This document shows positions 1 through 12,838 of a DNA stretch of 64,000 nucleotides, in pieces (position 1 is the stretch's first letter; every line of letters starts with the position of its first letter). Position numbers and translations under genes: made by a program. This DNA is from Brachypodius melanocephalos (Eukaryota > Chordata > Aves > Passeriformes > Pycnonotidae), in contig VZSR01000479.1 of NCBI GenBank assembly GCA_013398615.1, forward strand, positions 224,199 to 288,198, in the 5' to 3' direction. The notes under the pieces are model-generated. The model saw only the letters and a program-made list of their open reading frames with translations. It was not told the DNA's origin and ran no database searches.

Positions 1-3000
1 ATGGAAACAGGTCATAAATCACTGTGTCTGCAGAAGATGAAGTCTCCACTATTTATTATTTATGCACCATTTTGATTTGCCCACGAGGAAGCTCCTTGTG
101 GGGATAAATGCTGTAACTATAGTGATAACACACTTGTAGCTGCAGCTTCCAGCGTGGGGCACAGCCAGGACAGCACCACAGCATCCTCTTGCTGGGCTTC
201 CAGATAGGAAGGGGAGCATTTGTCACACAGTAATTTCTTTTTTTTATGGGAAACCATACATAGATCACAGAAGACAAAAAAAAAAGGGAAGGTAAAGAGG
301 AGTTATTAAAATACTTCAGTGAAATGAAATACTTCTTTTCCTTATGTATTCCTTATCAGCAAACAGGAGCAAAGAGTTTGGAGTTGTTTTCTTTTTTAAA
401 AAACCTAAGGTTTTGGAAAGAAAAGTTTTAAAATTTCTTTTCTAAAGACAGCTTTTCAAATGCATCTATATAAAAACATGCTGGGGTTATTCTGTATGTG
501 TGCATTTGGATCTAAGTGTCGTTATAGCTTTGGCTAGAACCAAACACTTGAAGGCAGATCCCCCTGTGCCTCTCTGGACCCACATGTGCTTCCCTGCTCC
601 CCCAACTCCTTTGAGAAGAGCCTGCCAGATGGAGCAATATGAATCCATCCACCTGCATTCAAATGTGCAAAAAATAAAGACTTGATACATATCTCAGAGG
701 TTTCTGAGCGATCTGAGGAAGTTTTGAAGGTTTTCATGAGATCACCTGTTTGATTTTTACTTGTTGCAGATATCAGCTCTTTCACTGCAGTCTGCTGGCT
801 CTGCAGCTCAGCTTCCTGTGCTGCCTGGTTCTGTCAGTCCCCTCTTCTGCTGAGCCCTTGTGGCTGTGAAAAAACATATTCCTCTTCAGGATGATAATAG
901 TCACTGAGGGAAAACCCATTATTTTGTGTCTACAGAGCTCATTCAGCACTCAGGGAAGGGGCTGTCCTCAGCACACCTGCACGTTCTGTGGAAGGGACAT
1001 ATGGGGAGATGAGATGGAATGGCAGTTTTAAAAATTACAGTTACTCTTCTGAGCCTGGCTCTGTGATTTTGCTGTGTTTGACTCACATTTTGTCTAAAAG
1101 TTTTTAATTATCAAGTGAGTTTTTATTTAGAATGGCACATTCTGATACATCACGTGACAGTAGTTTATACACTCTAATCTGATGTACTTCAATCTCAAGG
1201 AAAACTTTCATGTATCTTTTCTTTGTCTTTGCTAAAAAAAGCTTTGGATTATCAGTGTGTAATAGTAAGGCTTGCTTTACTTTCCCCCAATAGTGCTTAT
1301 TCCGCTTTTCTCTCTGTAAGTAGCTGTGTTCTCTGGGGACAGCACCAGAACCAGTAGTCTGAATTCTGAGGTTTTATCCCATGTCTATTCTTCACTGCAT
1401 TTCTCCTCAATGACTCATTTCATCAGTCTGTGTTTCTGTTCATCTCACGTATAAAGTGGAAATAACAATATTGTGACTTCCTTGGAAATAAAGTAGGAAT
1501 TTCTTTCTGAAAATCAATAATTAAAATCTCTGCTAAAGTGAAGCCCCCATTTTTTCACTCTAAATAAGATGTCTTAAGAATTTTCTTCTCAACTTGGACA
1601 AGATACCTGTGGAAGTATCAAGTATCTTGTCAAAATAGTAAAAAAAGTTGCCTGAGGTGAAGGTATTTTGTAAACTGCAGAAACAAAACAAAACAAAAAA
1701 AAGATTTTAAAAGTTTTCTGAGAGATATGTGGTTTCTCTTTGCAGGAAAAGATAGAATTTTATTCTCTGACAACATTAATGGAAGCAGTTTTCAAACATA
1801 ATTTTTGCCAGCAGACACTTCCCCCCACCCCACATTCCCTAATTCTGCATCTCACAGGCACTGATGGCTTTTTCTGAGTAAGCTTTTCCAAAAAACTGAG
1901 AGGTAGCAAACCCTTGGTGTCAGAGATTCATTCTCTGCCATTTCCAGTGCATCTCCATCTCCATCTCTGCTGGGGACCTCCTGGCAGCAGTAATGGATGT
2001 GGGGGCAGAGATGGATGTGGGGCAGAGGAGCTGCAGTGTGTGAGCAGCAGAGGACAGGATGAATGGCTCCTGAGGGTGAGCAGCCTGCACAAGACAAAGG
2101 AGAGAGCACTGCAGCTCCCAGGTAAGAGGCAGCATTGCTCAGTGTGATTAAGTGCTTCAATGGAGCTGCAGCAGCTCCAATAGCACTTACATCTGGCAAC
2201 TTCACTTTTATGGAATGCTTTTCCCAGATTTTTCAGTATTTCAATTAACATGTGTATGTTTATATTGGAGAAAGGAGTTTGCTTTAATGTCATCCCTTCT
2301 GAGACACACCTGGTAATAAACAACTCCAGATCACACCTTACATTTTTTATCAGGAGTGAACTCAAAATGTTAAGCTGAATTTCAGACTAAAGCTATTCAT
2401 CATTTGAGAATACACTTGGGTTTAGGATAAATATCTGTATCTCAATACAGGGTTAGTATGTAAAATTCAAGCACCCCAGTTTTAGCTAAACATGGGATTA
2501 TTGTGTGAAATTCAGGTACCTCCTGTTTGTTATTTTCTCAATTTTAGGTCATGATGTCTTCTGATTTCTGTCACTGAAGTGATTAGAGCTAAATGAGTTT
2601 TCATGTGTACAGGTTAGGGAATGAGAGGAATTGGTGCCATGTGTTTCCCATTGTGGAACCTTTATGATATCATCGTCAGAGAACATGCTCAATATGCCTT
2701 CCAGACTTGGCCTGCTATTTATGTTCCGATTGCTTTGGACTGTGTCAGGACATATTCCCCTTGGTGCATGAATATTAAAATATTTAAAGCATTTAGCTTA
2801 TAAGAGGAAATATTCCCCCCCAAAACCCAGAACCTTTATATTCCTGATGAAAATAACGTGCAGTATGTCATTTAACATCTAGGCCTCATTTTGCCATGGG
2901 CATTCTCAGAAGCTCCCTGTTCAATGGAGCACTAATTCGCACCTATCCATCCTTAGGTACTCTCAGAAAAACACATTTCTTGGTTCCAGTTGCTAGAAAT

Positions 3001-4420
3001 AAAGTCTTCCTTCTGTCAGCATATGGGTAACAGCTGTCATTACCACCAGCCAGTTATATTGTCTGCTGTCCCAGTCCTTTAGATAAAGGACCAACTCCAG
3101 ACAGTAATTCAGAAAATCAGAATAAATAATCAAGGCATGTGAAGCTGGGGCCAAGTGTTTTTTATTTACAACACCTGTTGCCTTTTGGAGGGTTGGCACA
3201 GTCAGTCTGAGCCACAGGAGCTTTCTAGATTTCCTAACTGGATTGCATGAGAGGTGTCTTTGCAGGTTTTCTTTGGGTGCTTTTTTTGTTTGTTTGGGGG
3301 TTTTTTGTTTGTATTGGTTTGGATTTTTTTGTGTAACTCTTCCATTTTCATTAGTAGGTTAAATCCCAAAATAACACCACACATCTTCAGCAAAGGCCTG
3401 GGCAAAAAGTTTGCAGTGGGTGGAACTGTGCCCATTTTCACCCTGTGAAACACTGATTGTGTTCAGGTGTAGTGCTGTTGTTCCCCCAGCTCTTTTGTTG
3501 CTGGGTCAGAGGACGTTAAACACCACAAAGGGAAAGCTCTCCTTTCCTCTTCCTCTTCAGCCTTCTTTTGCTTTACCGATGTGTATGCTCACTGCAGTTC
3601 TCTTTATGAATCCTTGGATTTTCTCATGTAAATTTTGAAAGTGCAGTGTGTTTTGGGTGTGGGGAGGAAAAGAAAGGAGGGGCAAAGTGCCTGTCCTGCT
3701 TTTTCCTCAGATGTTTCCTTACTTTTAACTTTTTTCCTAATTTCTGCCTCCTGAAACCGTGTCAGTTTAAGCAGAGATGTTTTTGATGTTTCAAACTAAG
3801 CAGAGCTTGTGTGTCAGTGTTTGAGTGCAGGATGGGGCTCTGGCTTGGCCAGGTGTTTGGGGGCACCTGGTCTTTGTTGTGTTGAGGTTGTGGTGACCCA
3901 GAGCAGCCAACACAACCATGCACAGCTGGGTTCCTTGGCTGTCAGCTGGCAATAGATCCCTCATGTGAGGTTTTTCAAGGCACCTGAGTCTGTTACCTTT
4001 AGAGGAACTGGTGGAGCTGGAAGTAGAAATGGAGGATACAGCCCCTTCTGCAGGTCAGACCAGTTATCTCCCTTTCAACCAATTAGTTGAATTAGCTAAT
4101 TAGTGTAATGAATAATATTTTATCTGTTCAGAAACCTTGTACTACCTTTGTCTTTAAACTCACAAAAATTCCATCTTGTTTAATCGGAATTCACATCAGT
4201 TTTGTGTGCTGAAATTTAGAGAAGTAGAAAGAGGACTTAAGTGTCTAACAAAATTAATTAGAACTCTAGAGTAATTTAGGCTCTGAAGATCCAATACCTC
4301 TCTAAAACAGTTAATGATAGTAATTAAAAAAACCCCTAGTATTAACTCTAATGTCTGTCATGGGAAAACCATAAACTCAAAGCCTGAAAAATGGAATGTA
4401 TTTCTTGCAAATGTATATAG
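1..4420. other. Intronic sequence without recognisable genes
   Basis: A/T-rich single-copy-looking DNA. The only structure noted is a short A-rich (AAAAC)n-like run near 1680-1702, an 18/17-bp tandem pair at 1993-2027 and an ATTAG/TAATTA cluster at 4079-4110. The open frames around 1850-2365 on both strands show no family features. Confidence 0.6.
1993..2027 (+). repeat. Two-copy tandem repeat, 18 and 17 bp
   Basis: ATGGATGTGGGGGCAGAG is followed at once by the same word with one G fewer. This is probably a recent slippage duplication. Confidence 0.85.
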
Positions 4421-4482
4421 GTACATACATATATACCACATGTTTATATATAAAAAAATATATACTTGATATATATATATGG
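4417..4482. repeat. AT-rich microsatellite-like tract
   Basis: The tract is dominated by TATATA and ACATATAT steps, with a pure (AT)n run near 4469-4481. It is likely polymorphic. Confidence 0.8.
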
Positions 4483-6877
4483 TCTTAGCATCCATTTCCA
4501 GCTTCTACAATGGACTGTAGTGTCCACTGTGTGATATGGCTGGTTTTGCTACCTGTATTAACAGAGGTGAAAAATTATGCACTTGAATTCCCAGTGTAGG
4601 TGATTTTCTTTGCTATTAAAAAAAAAAATGTGAGGATTGATTGGTCTTTAGGTTTACAGCTGCACAAGTACAGGACAGAAAAGAGAAATGAAAATATAGC
4701 CTCTATATGCATACAGCTATATGTATGTATTTATCTTAATTTGAAATAATTACTTTCTTGTAGAACAGCCAATAATTTCTCATTTCTGCATGTAAACAAC
4801 ATTTATTAAAAGTTAGAAAGATCAAATACATTTTGGATAAAAAGGCACTTAAAACTCTTAAACTAAGTTATTTTTGTTCTAGAAAGAACACCTTTACTGA
4901 AAGTTTGGAGGCTCTGTGAAATAGCTGTTCATACAAAACTTTCTGCTGCTTGGCCTTTAATCATTTTAACAAGGATATAACATGTACTATACGTAGCATG
5001 TACTTTGCATCTATCTATAAATCTACATATTATACTTAAATCCAGAATCCGTACAAGAGACCTCTGAATATTCAATTTCTTGGCAAAATGCCTCAGTGGG
5101 AAATGAGCACAGCCAGGGCTTAAAGCGCTTCAAAGCAGTGCAGGACCAACAGGCTGAGCCTGCACCCATTTCAGTGCTGCTTGGGGGGAAGGGGCAAGGA
5201 AGGACACGGGGAGCTGAGATGTTCGAGGAGTCTACAGAATAAAACCCACCTGCCTGTTCTGAGGTGTCTTTTCAAAGACCATGAGTGCCTCTAAGTGGCA
5301 TGAGTAAAGGAGAGTGGCAGAGTTAAATCTTCATGCAGCGCACTCCAAATGGGATTAAACATCGAGAAGTCCATGCTGAAAGGATCTCTCCCTTTGCAAT
5401 TTCCTGCAGTTGGAATTACCACACTCTGGAGGGGAAAAACCAAAATGCAGACATGGAGTGACCTGAACATGAGCAGATGCTGTGGCTTCCCTGGATGGAG
5501 TTTCTCTCTGTGTTTCAAAACTCACTCTAAGATACCCATTTTAGCAAATCCGTGTAAAGAACCACACCTGTGTTTTTCACTGCCCCTAGAGCTGTTATGC
5601 ATTCTTCAACCACTGAGACTAACTAGAACAAAATGTAATAATAATTAGGGTTTGTTTCTTAATTAATGTCCTGACTGTCCATACAGTACATCTGTAATGG
5701 GCAGCTTGCAGGGGTGGCTGGCAGTGAAGTTACTGAAAAGCTCTGTGGGCTCAGGAGCTGCTCCCTGTGTGTGGCATATCCTTGTATGAGAATGCTTTTG
5801 GAACAGGCTCCTTCTGCTAGTGGAGCTCTTCCCCTCTGCCACAGCTCCAAGCCTCCCCTCTGATACAGATACTTCATTCTGTGATGGGGTTATCAATTTT
5901 GTGTGCTGCTGCTGTGATTCCATCCATTACCACCAAATCCAGTCTTCTCCAGCAGTTACAAGCCCGCCCCAAAGGGACAGATCCCTTTGGAGAGGATCAC
6001 AAGCACCCAGGAAGGAAGTTCCCATTTCCTGTAGTCTTGCTAGAGAGTAGTAGGTTTTTTCCCCACATAGTGGCTTTAACAAGGTATCTTTTTTCTTTAA
6101 ACAATAATTATCTTTTAGATTTCTATGAAGATGACAGAAGAGTAAAATTTTCTAATTTAGATGTTTTGCCATCTTGATAGGAGCATTCCCCATGCTCTGT
6201 GAATGATCATTCCTTTGGTACTTATGTAACTTTTATTTTGATCTATAAGTTTTTATTTCAGGTTCATGTACAAGTGCTAGTGTGAAACAAGTATTTTCTG
6301 ATTAAATTAGATAGCTTAAATAATATTTTTTTCTAAATAATGGAATTGTAATGAGAAATTTGATTACCTCAACCCTAAAAAAAGTCTGGAATTTTGTTTT
6401 TCATTAATAGCAGCAGTGGTTTTAGAACTGTGCTTAAGATAAAAATGTATTTTGCATATTCTCACTTAGTGTGAAAATGTGCAAATGTCACAGGTTGTTA
6501 ATTACTCGAAGATAGGAACCTGGAAGGAGGACAGGAGGGGTGCTAGGTTTCCTTTGATGAAATGAAATTTCATGGTCCCCCATAACTCAGTGCTGAAGGA
6601 AGGAGGAGGTGTCTCCCAGGTGATAAATTTGCACTGTGCAGCCTGAAATTTATTGGAAGCTGAATCTTGGCCATAGGGTCAGTTTAGGAAAACTCTGCCA
6701 GCAGACTAGTTCTCTGAGCCTGGTACCACCAGCATGATATAATTAAATACATTGTTTGGCCAGCAGATCACAGTGGGAGTTGGAATTAGGGTAGGAGAGC
6801 AGTGTTAGCACAGCCAAACAGGCAGGGTGCAAATCAGCCCTGCTCACTGCATTCTTCCTTATTTAAAAGGAAAAGGG

Positions 6878-6901
6878 AAAAAAAAAAAAAAAAAAAAAAA
6901 A
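6878..6901. repeat. Poly-A tract, 24 nt
   Basis: An uninterrupted A run follows AAAAGGG. It could be the tail of an unrecognised retroposed copy on the + strand or a simple homopolymer; no cDNA-like sequence is evident upstream. Confidence 0.9.
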
Positions 6902-9567
6902 GGGGATGAAAAAGATTTGTTCATGTTGTGATTACCTCTGGAAAGAAGGTCTTAGAAAGTCTGACACTTAGAGGAGAGGTAGGAGGGCATGACAGGGTGG
7001 AATGGCAAGGCAAGATTGGTCCTCGAGAGGCTCAGGGAGTGGGGGGAGACATGTTACAAATGGTAATAAGGCAAGTTAAGAAAAATGATACCAGATGTGG
7101 CTGTAATGCCAACAATCAGCAAAAAAAAAATGTAAACATATATAAAGCTGTAGTAATAAAGCTGTTACAGCTGTAATGTTCAGGATGGAAAGAAAAATGA
7201 GGTCTCTCTTTTTAACTTCAGCCCTATCAGGCTCTGGCCTCTCCTGAATCTTGGTTTTCCGCTCAGCCACTCCATCCTGTTAGAACAGTGATCTATCTTT
7301 ATGGAAATTTGGTAGAGACCATTTCCAATGTTTTGTATAAAAATAAAATACAACACTGCCAACATCTTTTACAATGAACAGTTCTATTTATATCAAAGAA
7401 CACTTTTGAACTCTCCAGCATATTTCACAACCAATTAAATTTGTATGTGCGTGGAAGCATGTGAAAATTGATGTCATTCAATTACGAAGTGTGAGGGTGC
7501 AGAGGAGCGCTGTGCACCACTGCAGCCCCACCTCTGTGTGTGCTGTCAGTCATCCTCTCCTGGGTTACAGTTCCCTGAGCTCTGGTGTCCCCTGATGCTG
7601 GCACAACAGATGTAAGGCCACCCTGGAGGCCACAGGTCTGCCCAGGAATCTGCTTCTTCTGGATTTGTGGCTCCCACGGTCTACCTGACCAAGAGTTTAA
7701 TTCTCCTCCCTTCTGTTCCAGGTACACAGGACTCTGCCCCAGAGCAGCTTAAAACCTGTTGAGAACTGGGTGACCATTTTAAGGGCACACCTTATTTTCT
7801 CATCAGTTATAAGATCCGGGAGTTCTTATACTTTGTTAACTTTTTTTATCTACAGATCTATATAACAAACATAACTTTTCAAAACACCACCAAGTTTGCG
7901 TAGTCCTATAGGCAAGTGATGCATGCCTGCAGAAAGCTTTGTTTTTCATTGGCTATGAGCTTAGTGATTCAATATTTGATTACTAAGGTGTTTTCCACCG
8001 ATCCCATGATTCTTCCTGATTTAAATAAAGCAATAGCTGTTGGATCATTTATTAATAATGAGGAAAAGTTTCAGGACTTTCAGTTGTTCCCAGCATTCTG
8101 GGACTCCCTATTAATTGCATCACATCAGCCTAGTGAGTTACTGCAGTCCTAATGCACCCTGAGTGTGAATGACTACAAAGTCACGTGGCTGTTTTAAGAG
8201 CTGTAAATTCTGCATGTAACTGTGCAAAAAAGTACAACCTTTTATGGTTTGTGGTGTTGAATAACTAAGTTTGTGCCACACTCCTCTCATTTTATGGGCT
8301 CTTGTACATATGATTAAAGGAAATATTTTTTAATAATCTGCTTTGTAAAACTACACTCTGAGCTTGCAGGGAGTGGATACATTTTAATAGTTCTTGGAAT
8401 TTCCAGTCCTAGTTATTATAAAGAGTTGCTCAGTCTTTTCCTTATTTAGTCAGGAAGCTTTTCAGATTATCTGTCAGATGTTGTTCACTGAGCATTTCAT
8501 TCATGTATTATCACAGTCCTTATCATGGCATAATTATTTCCTGTCTTCTTTTGTTCTGATTTTTTGACTGCATTCCTTATTTGCATTCAAGTGGGGAATA
8601 GCCTAATGCCCAGGAAAACCCTTAGGATTGTTTCCATCAGGAAGAGCTCAGCTTTGGCTCAGCTGGGTGACTATGCACTGTTGGCATGATTGTAGCAGGA
8701 TTTCACGCCTGCAGTACAGGAGAAGTGTTGCTGTCAAGAGGAGCTGTAGAGAGCAGCAGTACTGTCTGCTTGCTTGTCTGTGTGTTAGGTGCTGGTTTTA
8801 ATTTGTACCCACATGGTCATCGATTCTGAGACATACCCTTCTCCTGAGATGACATGAGATCTGAAATTTGTGGCTCCTACAGGTGTATCAATCCATTAGT
8901 TCAGGTAGATTACTTTGTTTTGTCTCCTCAGTACTGATTGCATGAAATGTCTTCAATAATTCAAGTTTTTGAGTCATGCTTTGGAAAGAGCCAATTGTCT
9001 TATTAATGATTTAAGTTTCCTTCCTATTCATGCAACATAGAATCACTGATTCTGTCTGAGACATCCCTCATCCACCTCCATTTCTGTTTCTAAACTTGAA
9101 CTATGTGGAAGAGGCAGACTTAAAACAGGAAAATGCTCTTCAGGAGGAACAAAGGCCTTTGCACATTGGTGCTATGGCCCTGAGAGCACAACCTACAACC
9201 TGTCAGGTACTTCCTACTGTGTGGAGTATCCATCTATGTGCAGTGTCCTCTTAGTGCCTCTTCTGCTCCTGTTTGATCCCACACCAAGCCCTGAGAGCTG
9301 TAATCCCCTGTGGTCAGGCTCTCACCTCTCCTGTGCTCACATGGCTGGGAGGGGGAAGAGCTCCAGCACTGCCTGGAGCTCTGGTGGGTCTTGGAGTGAT
9401 GCTCTGCTCAGATCCCCTCTGCTGTCAATGCAGTATCAGCTGCCCTGGAGTGACAGCCCCATGAGTTTGTCTGGAAAGCATCAGTGATCTGGAGTTGCAA
9501 AACAGTATTTCTGCAAAGAAGGAACAGCAAAATAGTCATATAAGGGAGAGGAAATAGGTGTTGGAGG

Positions 9568-9585
9568 AAAAAAAAAAAAAAAAAA
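9568..9585. repeat. Poly-A tract, 18 nt
   Basis: A simple homopolymer run that follows GGAGG. Confidence 0.9.
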
Positions 9586-10374
9586 CCTTTCATAGGATTG
9601 TAATGAGCTACTTTTTTCAAGTGCTTGTACAGAAATATTCTCCAGAAGACTTGAAGGTGATAAAAGTAATGGCTTCTAGGAGCTGTTTGGTACTGACTTG
9701 AAAATAGAAAAAACCCAAAACTAAGTAAAAGCTTTATGCAATCTCCCTCAAAAAAACCACAGCTCTGAGCTATGGACAACAAATGGAGTCAGAGAAAGGA
9801 AATCTGCTGTTTTCAAGTTAACTTACTGCTGAGCAATTCACTGTGATTTTTGTTGATCAGATTTATAGTAACTCAAGATAAACATTTGAGAGGACGACAG
9901 CGTGTTCTCACAGGTACGTTAGAACACTGAAACAATTGTTCAAGATGCAGACTTTATTTTCAGAGAAGTCAGCTTTATCATCATTGCCACCCAGAGAGTG
10001 AAGAATTCCAGTGACTCCCTGGAAGTGCTGGTGTAATCTCTCATCTCCAGCTGCTGCTGCCCCACAGGTGCCCAGCCTGCACCAAGCACAGCAGCCCTGG
10101 GAACAGAGGATTGCCAAGATTCCCATTTCCAAGCCTGCTGAAGGTGCTTTGGTTCCTCCATCGCAGCAGAGGAAAATGTATGCAGGTAACAGTGCAGGCA
10201 GGAGCCCCCACCAGCCCTTTGGCGTGAAGATAAGAATGAAAGAATAAATAAACAGTGACACTGTGGTCAGGGAGGCAGGTAGTTCAGAAGGGAGGCAAGA
10301 AGTCAAGTGTGGGAGTTGGGAAGCTGGTGCAGACTTGGAGGAGGGAAGAAGAAAGTGTGGGAGGTCATTTATTC

Positions 10375-10390
10375 TTTTTTTTTTTTTTTT
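10375..10390. repeat. Poly-T tract, 16 nt
   Basis: A simple homopolymer run that follows TTTATTC. Confidence 0.9.
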
Positions 10391-10456
10391 GAGTGCACCA
10401 TTCAGTTTCAGTATGTAGTTAAGATAAGCTGTGAAGTTTTTCATAAGGAGTTTTAA

Positions 10457-10472
10457 ATATATATATATATAC
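10457..10472. repeat. (AT)n microsatellite
   Basis: A pure AT dinucleotide run followed by ACACATA. Confidence 0.9.
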
Positions 10473-10849
10473 ACATAAAACACTTTTTAAAAGTCCTCAT
10501 TCTTTCTTTGTAAAATGTGGAGGTTTTCACCCAAAATGATTCTTTCATTGATACTATAATCCATCTCATGGCTTCTTATTTTCTCTTAGGGGAATATAAA
10601 TGTTTTTGTGAGAGGAATCTTCCACCTGGAGTAAACAAAGTTTAAAATTTGCATTACCATCAATAAGAATGTAAATATCTGTGTGCTTTTCTTGTTCAGG
10701 GTATGGAATGGTGCCTGCACTGGCTTCTCACAGCAAACCAGTGTCACTCCAGGATTGAACACAAGGCTCAGTTCCAATAAAGTGGATTGCCAGAGGTCAA
10801 AGTTTAGCCAGTGGATGAGGTTTCCCACAAGGGTTGGTGCAGGTGGAAG

Positions 10850-11530
10850 GCCCAGGTGTGTGTTTGGTTGCAGGTGAGGGCTGGGCCCCTCGGGTACCTG
10901 AGGAGAGGAGGGAGCTGAGGGAGGAGGGAGCCATACTCATCCCGCGTCTCTCTCCCCCAGGTGTCACTGTTGGGCCGCACTGTGGGGCCCACAGGCTCCG
11001 GCTCCATCACCTGTGCCGTACCTGTGGCACAAGGCCTGAGGCACGGCATGTCCTGTTAGAGTGTGAGCAGTATTTGGTGACAGCAACAGCGGTCTATTCG
11101 ACTATTCATGTGAACATGTGTTGTACATTTTCTGCTCGATTCGGGAGGTCTTTTCCGTCAGTCACAGAGCTGGCGGGAGGATCAAGGGGCCATAGAGCAG
11201 GATGTGAGCTGGAGGTGGGACTGTGCCTGGACCACTGTCCCTCTCCTATCCTTAGCAGGCAGAGAGCTTCCCTGGCTCCTCAGGGATGTGAGGGAAGCAG
11301 GAAACAAAGGCTTTGTCAGCAACTCTGCCAGTGTCTCCAGGTCCCCACTCTAGGCTGCCGCTCCCTGGGGTGGCCCTGTTGTCACCCTGCTCCCAGGCCA
11401 CCTGTCTCTGTGGCTGAGGGGACACAAAGGAGGGAAGGGGAGATGGGGTGTGCCAGTGCCCTTAAGGAGCCAGAGGAAATCCATTCTGCAGTATCCCAAA
11501 GCCAAGGCTGCTTGGCTTCTAGTTAATACA
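10850..11530. other. GC-rich intronic block with an open + strand frame of unknown nature
   Basis: GC content rises sharply relative to the flanks. One frame stays open for 230 codons from 10834 to 11526, the longest in the window. Residues about 61-77 of that frame show C-x2-C-x7-H-x4-C (nt about 11014-11064), a pattern seen in C-terminal zinc knuckles of some LINE reverse transcriptases. No catalytic RT or RNase H residues accompany it, and high GC lengthens chance frames. I do not call it a gene; it could be a degraded element or chance. Confidence 0.3.
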
Positions 11531-11589
11531 AATATAGTGCAAATTAATTTTTTCCTAAACGTGGTTTTGATTTGGGACAAATGTCTCTG

Positions 11590-11870
11590 GTGTCACTGTG
11601 CCGGCCGCCCTGGGAGCGGGGCGGGGAGCGGCCGAGAGCCCTGCAGTGCTGGTGGGCGTCTCCTTCAAACGGGGTCTGCTGCCGTAATGAAATAATTACA
11701 GAATGCCAGGCTGTTATCCAATTAGGCTGACATTTCACCATTGCTGGCCCTAACTGGATTAGGGCCATTGTGAAAGGATTTGCTGTGCAGCAGAGCCGAG
11801 CGGAACGAGCGAAGCGCCGGCGCTGTCACGGGCGCTCCCCGCCACGGCCGCGGGGGAAGGAACTCCTTAC
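11590..11870. promoter_or_regulatory. CpG-rich intronic island with embedded homeodomain-type motifs
   Basis: Two CpG-dense blocks (about 11600-11640 and 11800-11860, each with many CG dinucleotides in 40-60 bases) stand out in a CpG-poor intron. Between them lies A/T-rich sequence carrying TAATGA and TAATTA (about 11684-11698), CCAATTAG (11718-11725) and a perfect inverted repeat at 11745-11767. This arrangement is typical of a developmental enhancer or an alternative or antisense promoter. No transcript can be assigned from sequence alone, and I saw no convincing first exon. Confidence 0.5.
11745..11767. repeat. Perfect 9-bp inverted repeat, 5-nt loop
   Basis: TGGCCCTAA and TTAGGGCCA flank CTGGA. 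It lies in the centre of the A/T-rich core of the CpG island and could be a dimeric protein site or simply a short hairpin. Confidence 0.8.
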
Positions 11871-12440
11871 ACACAATAACACAAAGTGTTTAAAATCTGT
11901 GACACTGCCGTGGAAACCCTGGGCGTCCTTGAGACGGATTTTTCTGATAAATAATTCAGGGTAGTGGAAAAGAGGAGCATTTTATCTGACTCTTCTTGCT
12001 TTGTAATCGCTGCCTGTTGCCATCTGCGTTGCTACAGGAGCTGATGTGCGTTTTCTGGAGTGACGAAATATCCCAAATATTTCTGTATATGAAACGTTGG
12101 CCTTCATTTTATATGTAATAGCTCCTGTGATGCTATGCCTTCTCTCTGAATTAATTGTTTTTAAAAACATTAGATTGATTAACAATCACTTCAGTAAGTG
12201 ATTCGCGGCAGATTCGATATTTCCCAGTCGCACAGCTTTTCACTTGCATTTTCTTGTCCTTTGTTTCTCGCTTCTTTCATTGTGATTTGGATTGGTGTAA
12301 ACACTGAGTGATGGTTGTTATTAACCAGTCAGACTGTGCAGATTTCAATCTCGAGCCTTGCACTTCACTTACACTAACCACGCTGTCACTAAATGCAGTT
12401 CTAGTTTGATTATTATCATCTTCCACGCATGATGGGCCTT
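11870..12440. promoter_or_regulatory. Candidate conserved non-coding element adjoining the CpG island
   Basis: This stretch is repeat-free and has more CpG and balanced-complexity sequence than its surroundings. It contains several TF-like words: TGATAAATAATT near 11946, TTGTAATCGC near 12001, TTAATTGTTT near 12151, GATTGATTAACAATC (12174-12188), AACCACG (RUNX-like) near 12376 and TGATTTGGATTGG near 12283. Conservation is inferred from composition only. Confidence 0.4.
12184..12203. repeat. Perfect 8-bp inverted repeat, 4-nt loop
   Basis: AATCACTT and AAGTGATT flank CAGT. The site overlaps the GATTAACAATCA motif cluster of the candidate regulatory element. Confidence 0.8.
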
Positions 12441-12784
12441 GGTGTGTTTTCTATGTACAGCATTTCCGAGGCTGCTGAAGAGCTACTTTTCTATTGGAGT
12501 ACAAGAACTGCATCAACAACAATAAAGAAAAGAGTGGGAAAAGAAAGAAAAAAAAAAAAAAAAAGAAAAGGAAATGAGTTTGTCAGAGTTGAGAAAGGAA
12601 AACAGTGCATTGAAATTGCTTTGAAACTATTTCGTACTGCTTTTCTCTCTCCTGCCAAATCATACTCTCATTTAAGTCAATGGGAACCTTGCCATAGAAT
12701 CAAATAAGGACATAATGGAACATTGCTAACGTCACTGCCCTGGCTTTCCCCTCCCCTTCCTAAAATGGTTTTCTTCCCTACTTT

Positions 12785-12838
12785 CATTTCTTTCTTCTTT
12801 TTTTTTTTCTTTTTTTTTTTCTTTCTTTTTTTTTTTTT
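12785..12838. repeat. Polypyrimidine (T/C) tract
   Basis: Over 50 nt of almost pure T with interspersed C. No exon-like sequence with a donor follows, so it is not treated as an acceptor. Confidence 0.9.

Larger units (their letters stand above)
4483..10833. other. Intronic sequence without recognisable genes
   Basis: I see ordinary intron with a 24-nt A tract (6878-6901), an 18-nt A tract (9568-9585), a T tract (10375-10390) and an AT microsatellite (10457-10472). GC rises mildly at 7500-7740, 9220-9480 and 10040-10150, with no domain-bearing frame. Confidence 0.6.

Noticed and set aside
1991..2120. Possible exon ending at CCCAG|GTAAGA
   Set aside because: The donor is good but the upstream AGs lack a polypyrimidine tract and the frame has no Slit or other similarity.
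1852..2365. Overlapping 117- and 145-codon minus-strand frames
   Set aside because: They share DNA in different frames, are Ser/Leu/His-rich from low-complexity repeats and have no family resemblance.
9908..10483. 191-codon minus-strand open frame
   Set aside because: It reads through a poly-T and an AT microsatellite (YIYIYLK, KKKKKR) and has no domain.
12785..12838. Polypyrimidine tract as a splice acceptor
   Set aside because: It is followed by CATTTCTCCC without an AG and by no open Slit-like exon.
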